Shown piece by piece: positions 42,633 through 51,373 of a DNA stretch of 64,000 nucleotides. Under the pieces are notes generated by a model. It was not told the DNA's origin, searched no databases, and saw only the letters and a list, made by a program, of their open reading frames with translations. Source of the DNA: Mesobacillus jeotgali (GTDB lineage: Bacteria; Bacillota; Bacilli; Bacillales; Cytobacillaceae). A program made the translations under genes and the position numbers. The stretch's first letter is position 1. The number at the start of each line of letters is the position of its first letter. The DNA is taken from the NCBI RefSeq assembly GCF_002874535.1, contig NZ_CP025025.1:1969526-2033525 (forward strand), written 5' to 3'.

Positions 42633-42821
42633 ATGACAAAGAAACTTCCTTTAATTTTCATGGGATTCCTGGTATTCGTTGCATTACTCTCTACTTTCTT
42701 ATTTTTTAAAACGATTTTTTCACTCCTACTTCCTGAGTTTATGATAGCTAAAGCTATTCCTTTAGCCCTTTTTTCAGGCCTGACATTAATTGCACTTTCA
42801 ATAACTGTAAGGAATAAATAA
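42633..42821 (+). CDS. small two-helix membrane protein
   Basis: A 62-residue protein with hydrophobic helices near residues 5-27 and 36-58 and a basic end (TVRNK). AGAGGAGA precedes the ATG. Function unknown. Confidence 0.55.
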   Translation: MTKKLPLIFMGFLVFVALLSTFLFFKTIFSLLLPEFMIAKAIPLALFSGLTLIALSITVRNK

Positions 42822-42847
42822 ATAGACATTCTCAGGGGGATATAGTG

Positions 42848-43663
42848 GTGGAAATACCAATGATCGTCGAAAAGGTTTTAAAGGATTATATTAACCTATT
42901 TAATGAACATTTACCTGAAACGATTGAAGGGTTATACATACACGGCTCAATTGCCCTGAATGCCTACGATGATGAATCAAGTGACATCGACTTTATCACT
43001 TTGACGAATCGTCGTTTAACAGAGGAAGATTCAGAAGCCTTATCTAATATACATAAAACAATAGCGAATAAATATAAAAAGCCCGAAATGGATGGAGTAT
43101 ATGCTATTCGTGAGGATATTGGAAAACTCAATAATACGGGTAAATATCAGTACTACAACAATGGCAATCTATTGTTTGGTGATTACTTCAACTTTAACCC
43201 GATAACTTGGTGGTTGTTAAAAGGAAAGGGACTACGCATATTAGGACCAGAAATTGAAGACTTTCAATTTGAAATTCAACCGCTAGAATTAGCTTCTTAT
43301 GTCCTTGAAAATATGAATAGTTACTGGACTAATAGGATTCAAATAGCTGAAAATGCAATTGACCATTTAGTCAAACTGCCAACCGAAGAAATCGATTTTG
43401 AAATAGAGTGGACCGTTCTCGGATTACTACGTCAGTTCTATACAACGAAAGAATTGGATATAGTTTCCAAGACGGAAGCTGGTGAATATGGACTCAAACA
43501 ACTCCCAGTGGAATGGCACGAAATTATACAAGAAGCTATGAATATACGGAAAGGTGTAAAGGCAGAGATTTTCAGCTCAGAGCTGGAGAGGTTGGAAAGT
43601 ACTATAAGATTTTCAAAATATATTATTAATCATAGTAATAATATCGATGGGTACAAAATGTAA
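42848..43663 (+). CDS. aminoglycoside adenylyltransferase-like protein (AadA/DUF4111 type)
   Basis: About 271 residues with the nucleotidyltransferase motif LYIHGSIALNAYDDESSDID near residue 29 and a DUF4111-type helical C-terminal domain (EWTVLGLLRQFYTTKELDIV, then SKTEAGEYGLKQLP). The layout is that of ANT(3'')/ANT(9) adenylyltransferases. The TAKE of the catalytic-base region appears as VSKTEAGEY. Aminoglycoside or spectinomycin modification is possible but unproven. Tandem GTG codons follow AGGGGGA. Confidence 0.85.
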   Translation: MEIPMIVEKVLKDYINLFNEHLPETIEGLYIHGSIALNAYDDESSDIDFITLTNRRLTEEDSEALSNIHKTIANKYKKPEMDGVYAIREDIGKLNNTGKYQYYNNGNLLFGDYFNFNPITWWLLKGKGLRILGPEIEDFQFEIQPLELASYVLENMNSYWTNRIQIAENAIDHLVKLPTEEIDFEIEWTVLGLLRQFYTTKELDIVSKTEAGEYGLKQLPVEWHEIIQEAMNIRKGVKAEIFSSELERLESTIRFSKYIINHSNNIDGYKM

Positions 43664-43729
43664 TAACGATATTTCAAGAGTCTTTCTGTAATGTATTAAA
43701 ATTTAAATAGTAGAATCGGAGGAGAAAAA

Positions 43730-44260
43730 GTGGAGAAACAAAATATTGTTGCCAAAGTGCTTCGTGTCATTGGGATTGTAATAATGATCGGCGGTTTTTT
43801 CATTGCATTGAGTATGGGTTCCAGAGCATCAGAGGTCGGTTTAAATTCTGGAATTGCCTTGCCTGCCCTGTTTTCCAGTTTTGTCACAGGCATGCTTTTC
43901 ATTGGATTCTCTGAGATCATTGCCTTACTTCAAAAAATTCATCTTCAACTCTATCAGGATGGGACCAAAGCGACAGCTTCATCAAGCAACGATCCTGAGG
44001 TAGATCATCCGCTGGAACAAAAAAAATGGCATCCGTCGCCTCAAGACTTCGCAGACATCCAGGAGCTCTACCTTGACCAAAAGGTCACAAGGATTGAAGC
44101 ATCTCCAATTGAAGATTATTGCGTAGTGCAGATCGACGGTAAAGACCACATCGAAGTGGTGGAGCTGGGAGGGTTCAAGCCAAAGAAGGTTTCTGCTGTT
44201 TCCAAACCGGACCTTGTGAACTCTATTCAAAAGTGGTTTAACAATTTACCTCCATCTTAA
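43730..44260 (+). CDS. membrane protein with a cytoplasmic C-terminal domain, unknown
   Basis: A 176-residue protein with two helices (residues 10-32 and 42-68). A polar linker and a small beta-rich domain follow (EDYCVVQIDGKDHIEVVELG). Codon use is more GC-rich than that of its neighbours. GGAGGAG precedes the start. No family recognised. Confidence 0.6.
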   Translation: MEKQNIVAKVLRVIGIVIMIGGFFIALSMGSRASEVGLNSGIALPALFSSFVTGMLFIGFSEIIALLQKIHLQLYQDGTKATASSSNDPEVDHPLEQKKWHPSPQDFADIQELYLDQKVTRIEASPIEDYCVVQIDGKDHIEVVELGGFKPKKVSAVSKPDLVNSIQKWFNNLPPS

Positions 44261-44363
44261 AAATGAATGATTCTCATTACCTTTTCTGAACTTGAGAGTG
44301 CGTTAATCCGGGAAGGATTGAAGCCTCTTTTGGTCTATCAAGAAAAATATGGAGGGATATATT

Positions 44364-44825
44364 ATGGATACTACTCCAAAACATATAATTGCAGTTTCTG
44401 CAAATGTTATAAACGAAAATGGAGAAACACTTTTAGTTAAGACACATTGGCGATCAGATACATGGGAAACTCCAGGAGGACAGGTGGAAGAAGGAGAACC
44501 ACTTGATAAAGCTGTATGTAGAGAAATATTAGAGGAAACAGGAGTAGTGATCTCACCTATTGGCATAACAGGCGTGTATTATAATGCAACGTAACATCTA
44601 TTATCCGTGGTTTTTAAGGCGAAATATGTTAGTGGAGACATTAAAATTCAACCGGAAGAAATTAAAGAGGCTAAATTCATCCAACTTACCGAGGAAAATA
44701 TAAATCATTACGTTACTCGCCCGCATTTGAAGTCTCGTACAATAGATTGTATGAAAGCAAAGAACTTTGTACCATATGAAACTTGGGATGTAGAACCATA
44801 TAATTTGTTGGGAAGGTTATTCTAA
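44364..44825 (+). pseudogene. Nudix hydrolase interrupted by one in-frame stop
   Basis: The reading frame is continuous from the ATG at 44364 (behind GGAGGG) to 44825, apart from one TAA at 44592-44594. The Nudix box is perfect (GGQVEEGEPLDKAVCREILE, then ETGV). After the stop, the same frame goes on as HLLSVVFKAKYVSGDIKIQP. A single A to T change in a Lys codon would explain the stop. Either a very recent pseudogene, a sequencing error or read-through. Confidence 0.85.
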
Positions 44826-44889
44826 TTCCATTGACTAAGTCTAGTGGAATATAGTTGCTAAATATCCGAGCGTTAGGGGGGTAGGGGTA

Positions 44890-45255
44890 ATGATAAAGAA
44901 AATAAGCCATAATGTATTGGTCGTTTTATTAACACTAGTTATTGTTATCACGGTTCGTGAAATATTTTTCACTCCTAAGAATTCACTTGAACTATATCAA
45001 AAAATTACTTTTGCCAAGGATTTTGAGGAAGTGCAAAAATTAATATTAGATGGGTACGACGGTAATGTAGAAAGAGATGACTTTAATTATATTAAAGATA
45101 GATCCGCTAATAGAGTAGGACAGTTTACTCTCATTGAGTATAAAGAAAAGTCCTTTGTGATAATGACTTCACCAGGCACGGAGAGGTTAAAGATACTTGC
45201 AGTTGAAGAATTGCCTGAAGATATTAGAGAATACTTCTTGAAAATCGGTCAATAG
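44890..45255 (+). CDS. membrane-anchored exported protein, unknown
   Basis: A 121-residue protein with one N-terminal helix (residues 8-26) and an exported alpha/beta domain (FAKDFEEVQKLILDGYDGN, then LKILAVEELPEDIREYF). GGGGTA precedes the ATG. It is convergent with the GNAT gene, with only two bases between the stops. No family recognised. Confidence 0.55.
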   Translation: MIKKISHNVLVVLLTLVIVITVREIFFTPKNSLELYQKITFAKDFEEVQKLILDGYDGNVERDDFNYIKDRSANRVGQFTLIEYKEKSFVIMTSPGTERLKILAVEELPEDIREYFLKIGQ

Positions 45256-45257
45256 TT

Positions 45258-45668
45258 TTATTCGATCCCTGATTGCATTTCATAATTCCTTAATAGCATT
45301 CCATTTGCTTTTACCATCCCCAGCTTTTCATAGTAGGGGACGAGGTTATCGTCACAACACAAGTCAATCATATAAATATCAGCAAGTTCTGCCATCATTT
45401 GATTGACCAATTCCTTACCGATTCCTCTATTCTTGTAGTCTGGCAGCACTTCAAGGAAGGGGATATAGGCTGACAGGACTCCATCACTGATTGCTGTAAT
45501 GAATCCAACCACTTGATCAGTATCTTCATTGAGTGCCAGGACTATTTTGCTGCTGTTTTTTAATAGTTTGAAGTGAGTCTCTGGACTCGGTGGGGTAGGC
45601 CAGCCATCAAAGAAGCCTTCCAACATTTCAGGTGTAATACCCTCAAGTGAATTTTTGAATAACATCAT
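45258..45668 (-). CDS. GNAT acetyltransferase
   Basis: A 136-residue GNAT domain. IPFLEVLPDYKNRGIGKELV near residue 70 is the acetyl-CoA-binding strand and R/QxxGxG/A loop (KNRGIG), followed by LCCDDNLVPYYEKLGM. GAGGAG precedes tandem ATGs. It is one of few minus-strand genes in this region. Substrate unknown. Confidence 0.85.
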   Translation of the reverse strand: MMLFKNSLEGITPEMLEGFFDGWPTPPSPETHFKLLKNSSKIVLALNEDTDQVVGFITAISDGVLSAYIPFLEVLPDYKNRGIGKELVNQMMAELADIYMIDLCCDDNLVPYYEKLGMVKANGMLLRNYEMQSGIE

Positions 45669-46006
45669 CTATCAACTCCTCTATATTTTCTTAGGTAGTT
45701 AATAAGAATCAATAGTAAAGTAACAAAACAGCGACCTCCCAGACCTTCTTCTATTCTTTAAATATTCAAGTTTAAGTAGGGAAATCCTCCCGAACAGCTG
45801 CAAATTATTTCTCGGGAAAGCGCAGGATTTGACTTTATTTTCAGATTTTGTCGGTTTTTTGGAGTTTGTGGCAATTTGTGTTACCAGGACAGGCTTGGTA
45901 AGAAAGATGTCGAAACTGTATTTTGGTTTTGGCTGGACATTTTGCCCTAGTTCTGTTTAAGTTTTCAGTATAGATAGAAAATTTAAAAAGAATAGGGGAT
46001 TGGGAA
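45669..46006. other. intergenic stretch upstream of the S9 peptidase gene
   Basis: No gene is visible. It contains a fragment AAAGCGCAGG of the dispersed repeat and one Spo0A-box-like TGTCGAA near 45910, which is not significant on its own. Confidence 0.4.
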
Positions 46007-47812
46007 ATGATTCAATTTAAGAAGCCAGATATCGAGAATTTTTATCGTACCTTTAATATTCAAAGTTTTACTGTTAGTCCGGATGAGAAGCAATTAGTGT
46101 TCAGCACAAATTTAACAGGGAAGTACAATTTGTGGGCAATGGATCTGCCTAACCAGTATCCATATCCCCTGACATTTATTGACCAGTCATGCCAGGCATT
46201 GAGCTATTCGCATGATGGAAGCTTTATGGTGGTAGGTTTCGATAATGATGGTGATGAAAATGGCCAGTTATACGCACTCCCTCCTGCAGGCGGAGAGATG
46301 GTGCCACTTCGCATGGCTGAAGGACACCGACACATGCTGCCATTCTTATCAAAGGACGATCAACGTCTTTATTACACTTCTACAAAAGGCAATGAGACCT
46401 ACTTGAATATTTACCGTTATGATATCGAATCAGGTGATGAGAGTGTTGTCGTTGAGGGAGAAGGCGCGGCTTGCTTTTTAGTGGCTGTTGACGAAGAAGA
46501 AAATAATTTTGCTTACCTAAAACAATATGCCAATACATACGCGCCTGGATTTATTTTTCAGGATGGGAAATCGTACTCGCTGACTCCTGAAACGGATGAG
46601 CAATTCACTGTCGGCGAAGGAGTGTTTGTAGGTGACGAGTATTACTTTGTCACCACATATGGTGAGGATTTTGATTATCTTGCAAAATTCAATCTTAAAA
46701 CTCATGAGTTTACCAAGGTTCTTTCGTTTGAAAAAGAAGAGTTCGGCCCAATCCGATATGATAAGAGTACTAACAGCCTGTATTTCGTGACATCAAAAGG
46801 TGTGAATGATTACTTATATCAATACGATCTGGCTGAAGGAACATATCAAAACAGTCATTTGCCAGCTTCAATCATCCAGGGAGGCACCGTCGCCAAGAGC
46901 GGTAATGTTTACATTTTAGCGGGATCAGCGACGAAACCTAATAACATTTACATGAAGGAAGCAGGCAGTGAAGAGTGGAAACAGTTGACGAACCTGGCTG
47001 TTCCTGGTGTTAAGGAAGAGGAGCTTGTGGATCCTGAAGTCCTAACGTATCCTTCTTATGACGGCATGATGATGGAAGCTTTATTTTTCAAGGCGAAGGA
47101 AGATGTCGGCAATGGCCATGTCATCCTATGGCCGCATGGTGGCCCGCAGGCTGCAGAACGGAAATTCTTCCGGGCGATGTTCCAGTTCCTTGTGAACAGA
47201 GGATACAGTATTTTCGCTCCGAATTTCCGGGGTTCAACAGGGTACGGACTGGAGTTCACCAAGATGGTCGAGGGCAATTGGGGCGAAGGACCACGCCTTG
47301 ATAACATTGCTGGCCTTGAATACCTTTATGAAAATGGGATGGCTGACAGGGATAAAACATTGTTGATGGGCGGAAGCTTTGGCGGATATATGGCACTGCT
47401 ATTGCACGGCCGCCATCCGGAATACTTCAAGGCAGTTGTCGACATTTTCGGACCATCAAATCTATTCTCATTCATTGAATCCGTCCCTGAGCATTGGAAA
47501 CCAATCATGAATCAGTGGGTTGGCGACCCGGTCAAGGACTTCGATAAGCTGACAGAGTTTTCGCCGATCACTTACCTGGAAACGATGACAAAACCGATGC
47601 TGATCATCCAGGGAGCGAACGACCCGCGCGTCGTGAAGCAAGAATCAGACCAAATCGTCAAAGCCCTCCAGGAAAAAGGCCGCGATGTGAAATACCTTGT
47701 ACTTGAAGACGAGGGACATGGATTCTCGAAAAAGGAAAATGAGATTCTTGTGAACCAGACGATCCTTGAGTTTTTTGATCAGTTTGTTGAAGCAAAAGTA
47801 TTAGCTGAGTAA
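46007..47812 (+). CDS. S9 family prolyl oligopeptidase / acylaminoacyl peptidase
   Basis: A 601-residue enzyme. The first 340 residues are a beta-propeller with repeated blades (SPDEKQLVFSTNLTGKYNLW and similar). The C-terminal alpha/beta-hydrolase domain has HGGPQAAERK as oxyanion region, the nucleophile motif GGSFGGYMALL near residue 455, Asp in GANDPRVVKQES and His in DEGHGF. It cleaves short peptides in the cytoplasm. Codon use is GC-richer than in the accessory genes around it. GGGG precedes the ATG. Confidence 0.93.
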   Translation: MIQFKKPDIENFYRTFNIQSFTVSPDEKQLVFSTNLTGKYNLWAMDLPNQYPYPLTFIDQSCQALSYSHDGSFMVVGFDNDGDENGQLYALPPAGGEMVPLRMAEGHRHMLPFLSKDDQRLYYTSTKGNETYLNIYRYDIESGDESVVVEGEGAACFLVAVDEEENNFAYLKQYANTYAPGFIFQDGKSYSLTPETDEQFTVGEGVFVGDEYYFVTTYGEDFDYLAKFNLKTHEFTKVLSFEKEEFGPIRYDKSTNSLYFVTSKGVNDYLYQYDLAEGTYQNSHLPASIIQGGTVAKSGNVYILAGSATKPNNIYMKEAGSEEWKQLTNLAVPGVKEEELVDPEVLTYPSYDGMMMEALFFKAKEDVGNGHVILWPHGGPQAAERKFFRAMFQFLVNRGYSIFAPNFRGSTGYGLEFTKMVEGNWGEGPRLDNIAGLEYLYENGMADRDKTLLMGGSFGGYMALLLHGRHPEYFKAVVDIFGPSNLFSFIESVPEHWKPIMNQWVGDPVKDFDKLTEFSPITYLETMTKPMLIIQGANDPRVVKQESDQIVKALQEKGRDVKYLVLEDEGHGFSKKENEILVNQTILEFFDQFVEAKVLAE

Positions 47813-47892
47813 CTTTTAAAAGTTTGCCATGGGAGAGCATATAGATCTCCAATTTAAACCGCTTCAGTAATCTATCTAGCATATAGAAACGC

Positions 47893-47925
47893 AAAACCGC
47901 TTGGCGTTAGTACCAAGCGGTTTTT
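47893..47925 (+). terminator. bidirectional terminator between convergent genes
   Basis: AAAACCGCTTGG and CCAAGCGGTTTTT form a perfect 12 bp stem with flanking A and T runs, so it can serve both the S9 peptidase and the minus-strand gene. Confidence 0.9.
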
Positions 47926-47928
47926 ACT

Positions 47929-48720
47929 TTATGAAATATTAGCCATATTCCTATATAGAAGTTGTTCTAAATCATGATCCATCGAGAAAATAGAACTCTG
48001 ATTCAACGTTTCCATAAAAAGTTCTTTTACTTTTTCAGCTGAAACTCTTAAATTATCAGCTGATACTTCTCCTGAAAACGTTGAAAGGTAAGATTTAATA
48101 AAGTCAGCGTCTAAGGTTTCATAGGCTTTAAACTGATGTAATTTTTTCTCTTCATTCAATGCTTGTACGATTAAGGTATAGTCTCTCATATCCTCTAGCT
48201 TTTTTAGTGCATAGATGAAGTTACTCCTCTTCAGTTCTTTCTCCAACGCCAAAGCGCAATAAACAAACTCAAATGCGACATCAACTCCTACATTATACTT
48301 GATCGGTTTGTTTTCAAATTTTTTATTTTCAGTTTCCATCTTCTCGGTTACTAATCCAGTTTTATCGACAACCACTTTCCATAAAGGAGATTTTACCGAT
48401 AAAAATTCTCTTGGGACGATTGAAACATTAAATTCTAATCCATTTTGCAGTATTGCAATCACAAGGAAAATATCTTTGCTGAATTGTTTTTCTTTAATGT
48501 AGCTTTTGCCGAAGTCACTCAGGGTTTCACGAACAAAATCTCTTGTTATTTCTGCATCCTCAATCTTAGAAGAAGCCACCATTAAATCAATGTCTGAGTA
48601 ACCATCTTTATATCCAATTACCCCAGAACCTAATTGAACGATTCCTTCTACTAAATCGGAAGCCCCGATCTTTCTTATGGCCTTTTCAAAATAAGCGCTT
48701 CTTTCTTCACTACTATACAT
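47929..48720 (-). CDS. nucleotidyltransferase domain protein
   Basis: A 263-residue protein with the motif VQLGSGVIGYKDGYSDIDLM near residue 28 (GS and paired Asp) and a helical C-terminal domain. This is a minimal MNT/aminoglycoside-nucleotidyltransferase-like protein of unknown substrate. GAGGTGG precedes the ATG. It is the fourth nucleotidyltransferase-fold gene in the window. Confidence 0.8.
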   Translation of the reverse strand: MYSSEERSAYFEKAIRKIGASDLVEGIVQLGSGVIGYKDGYSDIDLMVASSKIEDAEITRDFVRETLSDFGKSYIKEKQFSKDIFLVIAILQNGLEFNVSIVPREFLSVKSPLWKVVVDKTGLVTEKMETENKKFENKPIKYNVGVDVAFEFVYCALALEKELKRSNFIYALKKLEDMRDYTLIVQALNEEKKLHQFKAYETLDADFIKSYLSTFSGEVSADNLRVSAEKVKELFMETLNQSSIFSMDHDLEQLLYRNMANIS

Positions 48721-48871
48721 AATCCACCTCTACTTGTTAATTTTTAATCATTTTAGCATAAAATTACAATTTATTTTCTCTTTTCATGGCAAAAGGAGGA
48801 AGCTGATTACATGTGTAAGGTGAGGAGAGTTAGGGAAAATACATCTTGTTATCACAAAGGAGGAATTTACA

Positions 48872-49555
48872 ATGGCAAAAGTTTTAGCAGTATTATCGAG
48901 TGGATATAAGGACGAAGAAAACAATTATGAAACTGGCTGGTGGGGAGAGGAATTGTTTGCCCCGATGCAGCTTCTTGAAGAGGCGGGCCATCAAGTTGAC
49001 CTGGCATCGCCGCTTGGAGGCAAACCAGTTATTGATAAAATGAGCATCAGTGAAGAATACGATCCAAATGGTACTTATAAAGAGCTTTATGAGTCCGGAA
49101 AAGCGGATGATACAATGAAGCTTTCAAATGTGAATCCTAACGACTACGATGTAGTACTCGTTGTAGGCGGACATGGTGCAATGTATGATCTGGCGAAGAA
49201 CGAGGATTTACATGAAATCATGAACAAAATTTACGATGAAGGCGGCATTGTCGCTGCGGAATGCCATGGTCCCGCACCGCTTGTGTTTGCCAAGCGTCCG
49301 AACGGTGAAAGCTTCATCGCTGGTAAAAAAGTGACTGGTTATCCAGATGAAATGGAGCCAGAGGGTCTGTTGGATATCCTGCCGTTCAGTTTGGAGCAAG
49401 AGATGACAAAAATCAGTCAGTATGATCAGGGAGATCTCGAAAAAACAGGTCATGCTGTATGGGCGGATGAGCAGCTCGTTACAAGTCGCGATCCATTTTC
49501 ATCTGAATTGATGGGAGAAGAGTTGGTCAAAGCATTGGAGAAGAGGGGTAAATAA
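48872..49555 (+). CDS. DJ-1/PfpI family protein (Hsp31-like)
   Basis: A 227-residue class I glutamine amidotransferase-like protein. The nucleophile Cys is in GIVAAECHGPAPLVF near residue 130, with the acidic residue in GWWGEELFAP and VVGGHGAMYDL as oxyanion strand. Relatives act as glutathione-independent glyoxalase (methylglyoxal to lactate), deglycase or chaperone. AAAGGAGGA precedes the ATG. Confidence 0.9.
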   Translation: MAKVLAVLSSGYKDEENNYETGWWGEELFAPMQLLEEAGHQVDLASPLGGKPVIDKMSISEEYDPNGTYKELYESGKADDTMKLSNVNPNDYDVVLVVGGHGAMYDLAKNEDLHEIMNKIYDEGGIVAAECHGPAPLVFAKRPNGESFIAGKKVTGYPDEMEPEGLLDILPFSLEQEMTKISQYDQGDLEKTGHAVWADEQLVTSRDPFSSELMGEELVKALEKRGK

Positions 49556-49618
49556 GTTTCGCCTTTAGGGAAAAAATAACTTCAGTTGGAGAATACGTTA
49601 AGGAAGAGTTGATGTAAG

Positions 49619-50377
49619 ATGGCAAACGGGAATAAAGTAGCGATTATCACTGGAGGCGGCAGCGGATTAGGGCAATCGACTGCACTTCGACTAGCAGAAG
49701 AAAAAGTGGATATCGCTGTGGTTGATATCAGCGAAAAAGGCGGTAACGAAACCGTCGAGATGGTGAAAAAGCTAGGAGTGGAAGCAATTTTCATTAAAGC
49801 TGATGTCTCAAAGCAAGAAGATGTAAAAAAATATGTCGATCAAACGGTTGAACAATTCGGCAAAATCGATTATTTCTTTAACAATGCGGGGATTTCAGGC
49901 AGCGGCTCGTATTTCCTGGATTCCACCATTGAAGAAATTGAAAAGATTGTTGGCATTAATCTGTTGGGAGCACTTTATGGTGTTCGTTATGTAGCTGAGG
50001 TTATGCTGAAGAATGGCGGAGGTTCCATCGTGAACACCGCCTCAAGTGCAGGCGTGATCGGCCAGGATTCCGTTGTTACCTATTCTGCTACAAAGCATGG
50101 AATTGTTGGTTTAACGAAGAGCATGGTTGCGGAGTACGGAAAAGACGGGCTTCGAGTGAATGCCATAGCACCGGGACCAACTGAGACACCAATGGTCAAA
50201 AGCTTTTACGAAGCAAATCCGGCAATGAAAGAAAACGCAACAAAAGGTATCCCGCAGAGGCGTTTGGGCAAGCCAGAAGAAGTAGCTGAACTGGTAACAT
50301 TCCTGCTAACATCCAAAGCAGAGTATATTAATGGAGAAGTTGTCCGTATTGATGGCGGGTTTACCAACACGAAATAA
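49619..50377 (+). CDS. short-chain dehydrogenase/reductase (SDR)
   Basis: A 252-residue classical SDR. The cofactor motif is GGGSGLG near residue 13, with Asp in AVVDIS favouring NAD(H). NNAG is present, the catalytic Ser is in NTASSAG, Tyr-x3-Lys in YSATKHG near residue 155, and the C-terminal YINGEVVRIDGG is standard. Substrate unknown; glucose dehydrogenase-like or oxoacyl-ACP reductase-like. It sits 63 bases after the DJ-1 gene and may form an operon with it. Terminator at 50384. Confidence 0.92.
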   Translation: MANGNKVAIITGGGSGLGQSTALRLAEEKVDIAVVDISEKGGNETVEMVKKLGVEAIFIKADVSKQEDVKKYVDQTVEQFGKIDYFFNNAGISGSGSYFLDSTIEEIEKIVGINLLGALYGVRYVAEVMLKNGGGSIVNTASSAGVIGQDSVVTYSATKHGIVGLTKSMVAEYGKDGLRVNAIAPGPTETPMVKSFYEANPAMKENATKGIPQRRLGKPEEVAELVTFLLTSKAEYINGEVVRIDGGFTNTK

Positions 50378-50383
50378 CAGTGA

Positions 50384-50424
50384 AGCCGGGGTGAGAGAAA
50401 TCTTGCCCCGGCTATTTATTTTTA
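50384..50424 (+). terminator. intrinsic terminator of the DJ-1/SDR genes
   Basis: AGCCGGGG and CCCCGGCT around a 14-base loop, followed by a T-rich tail. Confidence 0.88.
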
Positions 50425-50455
50425 AAAAAATGACCCCACATGATGGAGCTTATAA

Positions 50456-50896
50456 CTACCATAGATAAGCACCTTCGCAAGTATTAGCGATTGGTTCGTA
50501 ATAACAATGTTGTTTATATTGTCCAGCGAATGGCTGATTGTACCATGTAGATGGACAAGGAGCATACGGATTGAAATACCAAAGAGCAAACTTGGAAGGC
50601 TGCTGTCTCCAATAATCGAGTGTTTGTTTAGCCAATCTCTTTTCTACACCTCTTGCTCGGTTATAAAAAACATTCCCCTTTTGGACGGCCTCGAATGAAT
50701 AATTTCCTCCTTGAATTTGAAAAATTACGTCCCGTACAGATCTTAAATCTTTAAAATCCAGACAATTCGCTTTCAGTCGATTGACTACGACATTGCCAAC
50801 CATAAGCATCCCCAGTGGACCTTCACCTTCAGCTTCTGCCCTCATCATCCTGGCAATTAGTGCAACGTCACTGTCGGTATATTTTACCCTTGGCAT
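50456..50896 (-). CDS. cwlJ: spore cortex-lytic enzyme, CwlJ type
   Basis: A 146-residue hydrolase_2 (SleB/CwlJ) domain without signal peptide or binding domain: VALIARMMRAEAEGEGPLGM with the catalytic Glu near residue 21, VGNVVVNRLKANC, and a Trp/Tyr-rich C-terminus. Size and lack of a signal match CwlJ, which sits in the spore coat and degrades cortex peptidoglycan during germination. Its usual partner gerQ is not adjacent. The ATG at 50896 follows GAGGTGAT; the upstream GTG lies within that site. Confidence 0.88.
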   Translation of the reverse strand: MPRVKYTDSDVALIARMMRAEAEGEGPLGMLMVGNVVVNRLKANCLDFKDLRSVRDVIFQIQGGNYSFEAVQKGNVFYNRARGVEKRLAKQTLDYWRQQPSKFALWYFNPYAPCPSTWYNQPFAGQYKQHCYYEPIANTCEGAYLW

Positions 50897-51043
50897 TTTT
50901 ATCACCTCTATAATAATTGTATTAAAAACAGCTTGTAATAATGTTAAGAGGTTCTGTATGACGGGAGATGAACATTCGTGAAATCGTTAAAGTGAAAGGT
51001 GAAAAATCCGATTTTATTCAATTTATCCATAAGATTCAAAAAA

Positions 51044-51338
51044 GTGCCCGCGGAAGAGGAGAATCACGAATGACGGTCACAAGAAGGGCAATCATGTGCC
51101 CGTGAAAAAGGAAATACATGAAGGACGGTCACAAGAAGGTCAAACATGTGCCCGTGGAAGAGGAGAATCACGAATGACGGTCACAAGAAGGGCAATCATG
51201 CGCCCGTGAAAAAGGAAATACATGAATGACGGTCACAAGAAGGTCAAACATGTGCCCGTGGAAGAGGAAATTCATGAATGACGCTCACAAGCAAGAACAA
51301 TATGTGACGGTACAAGAGGAGAATCACCTATTATGGTC
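51044..51338. repeat. intergenic array, family C (52 bp tandem unit, 104 bp super-repeat)
   Basis: Five units of 52 bp, each beginning GTGCCCGTG or a variant and containing GACGGTCAC 29 bp later, run from 51044, with a degenerate sixth. Units alternate in two types (GAAGAGGAGAATCACG and AAAAAGGAAATACATG), giving a 104 bp higher-order repeat. ACGGTCAC and GTGCCCGT are near inverse complements. The array lies upstream of cwlJ and downstream of the 51374 gene. There are no unique spacers, so it is not a CRISPR array. Confidence 0.88.
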
Positions 51339-51373
51339 AAATACTTATACAATCAGAGACGAAGTTTAATCAA

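Noticed and set aside
36179-43663. Calling the APH-like kinases and nucleotidyltransferases antibiotic resistance genes
   Set aside because: Catalytic motifs are clear, but these folds are common in chromosomal enzymes of unknown substrate; nothing in the sequence fixes an antibiotic substrate.
45910-45916. Spo0A-box-like TGTCGAA upstream of the S9 peptidase
   Set aside because: About 30 matches to TGNCGAA are expected by chance in this window; there is no supporting promoter context.
51044-51338. Possible CRISPR array
   Set aside because: Units are contiguous 52 bp tandem repeats with no unique spacers, and no cas gene is in the window.
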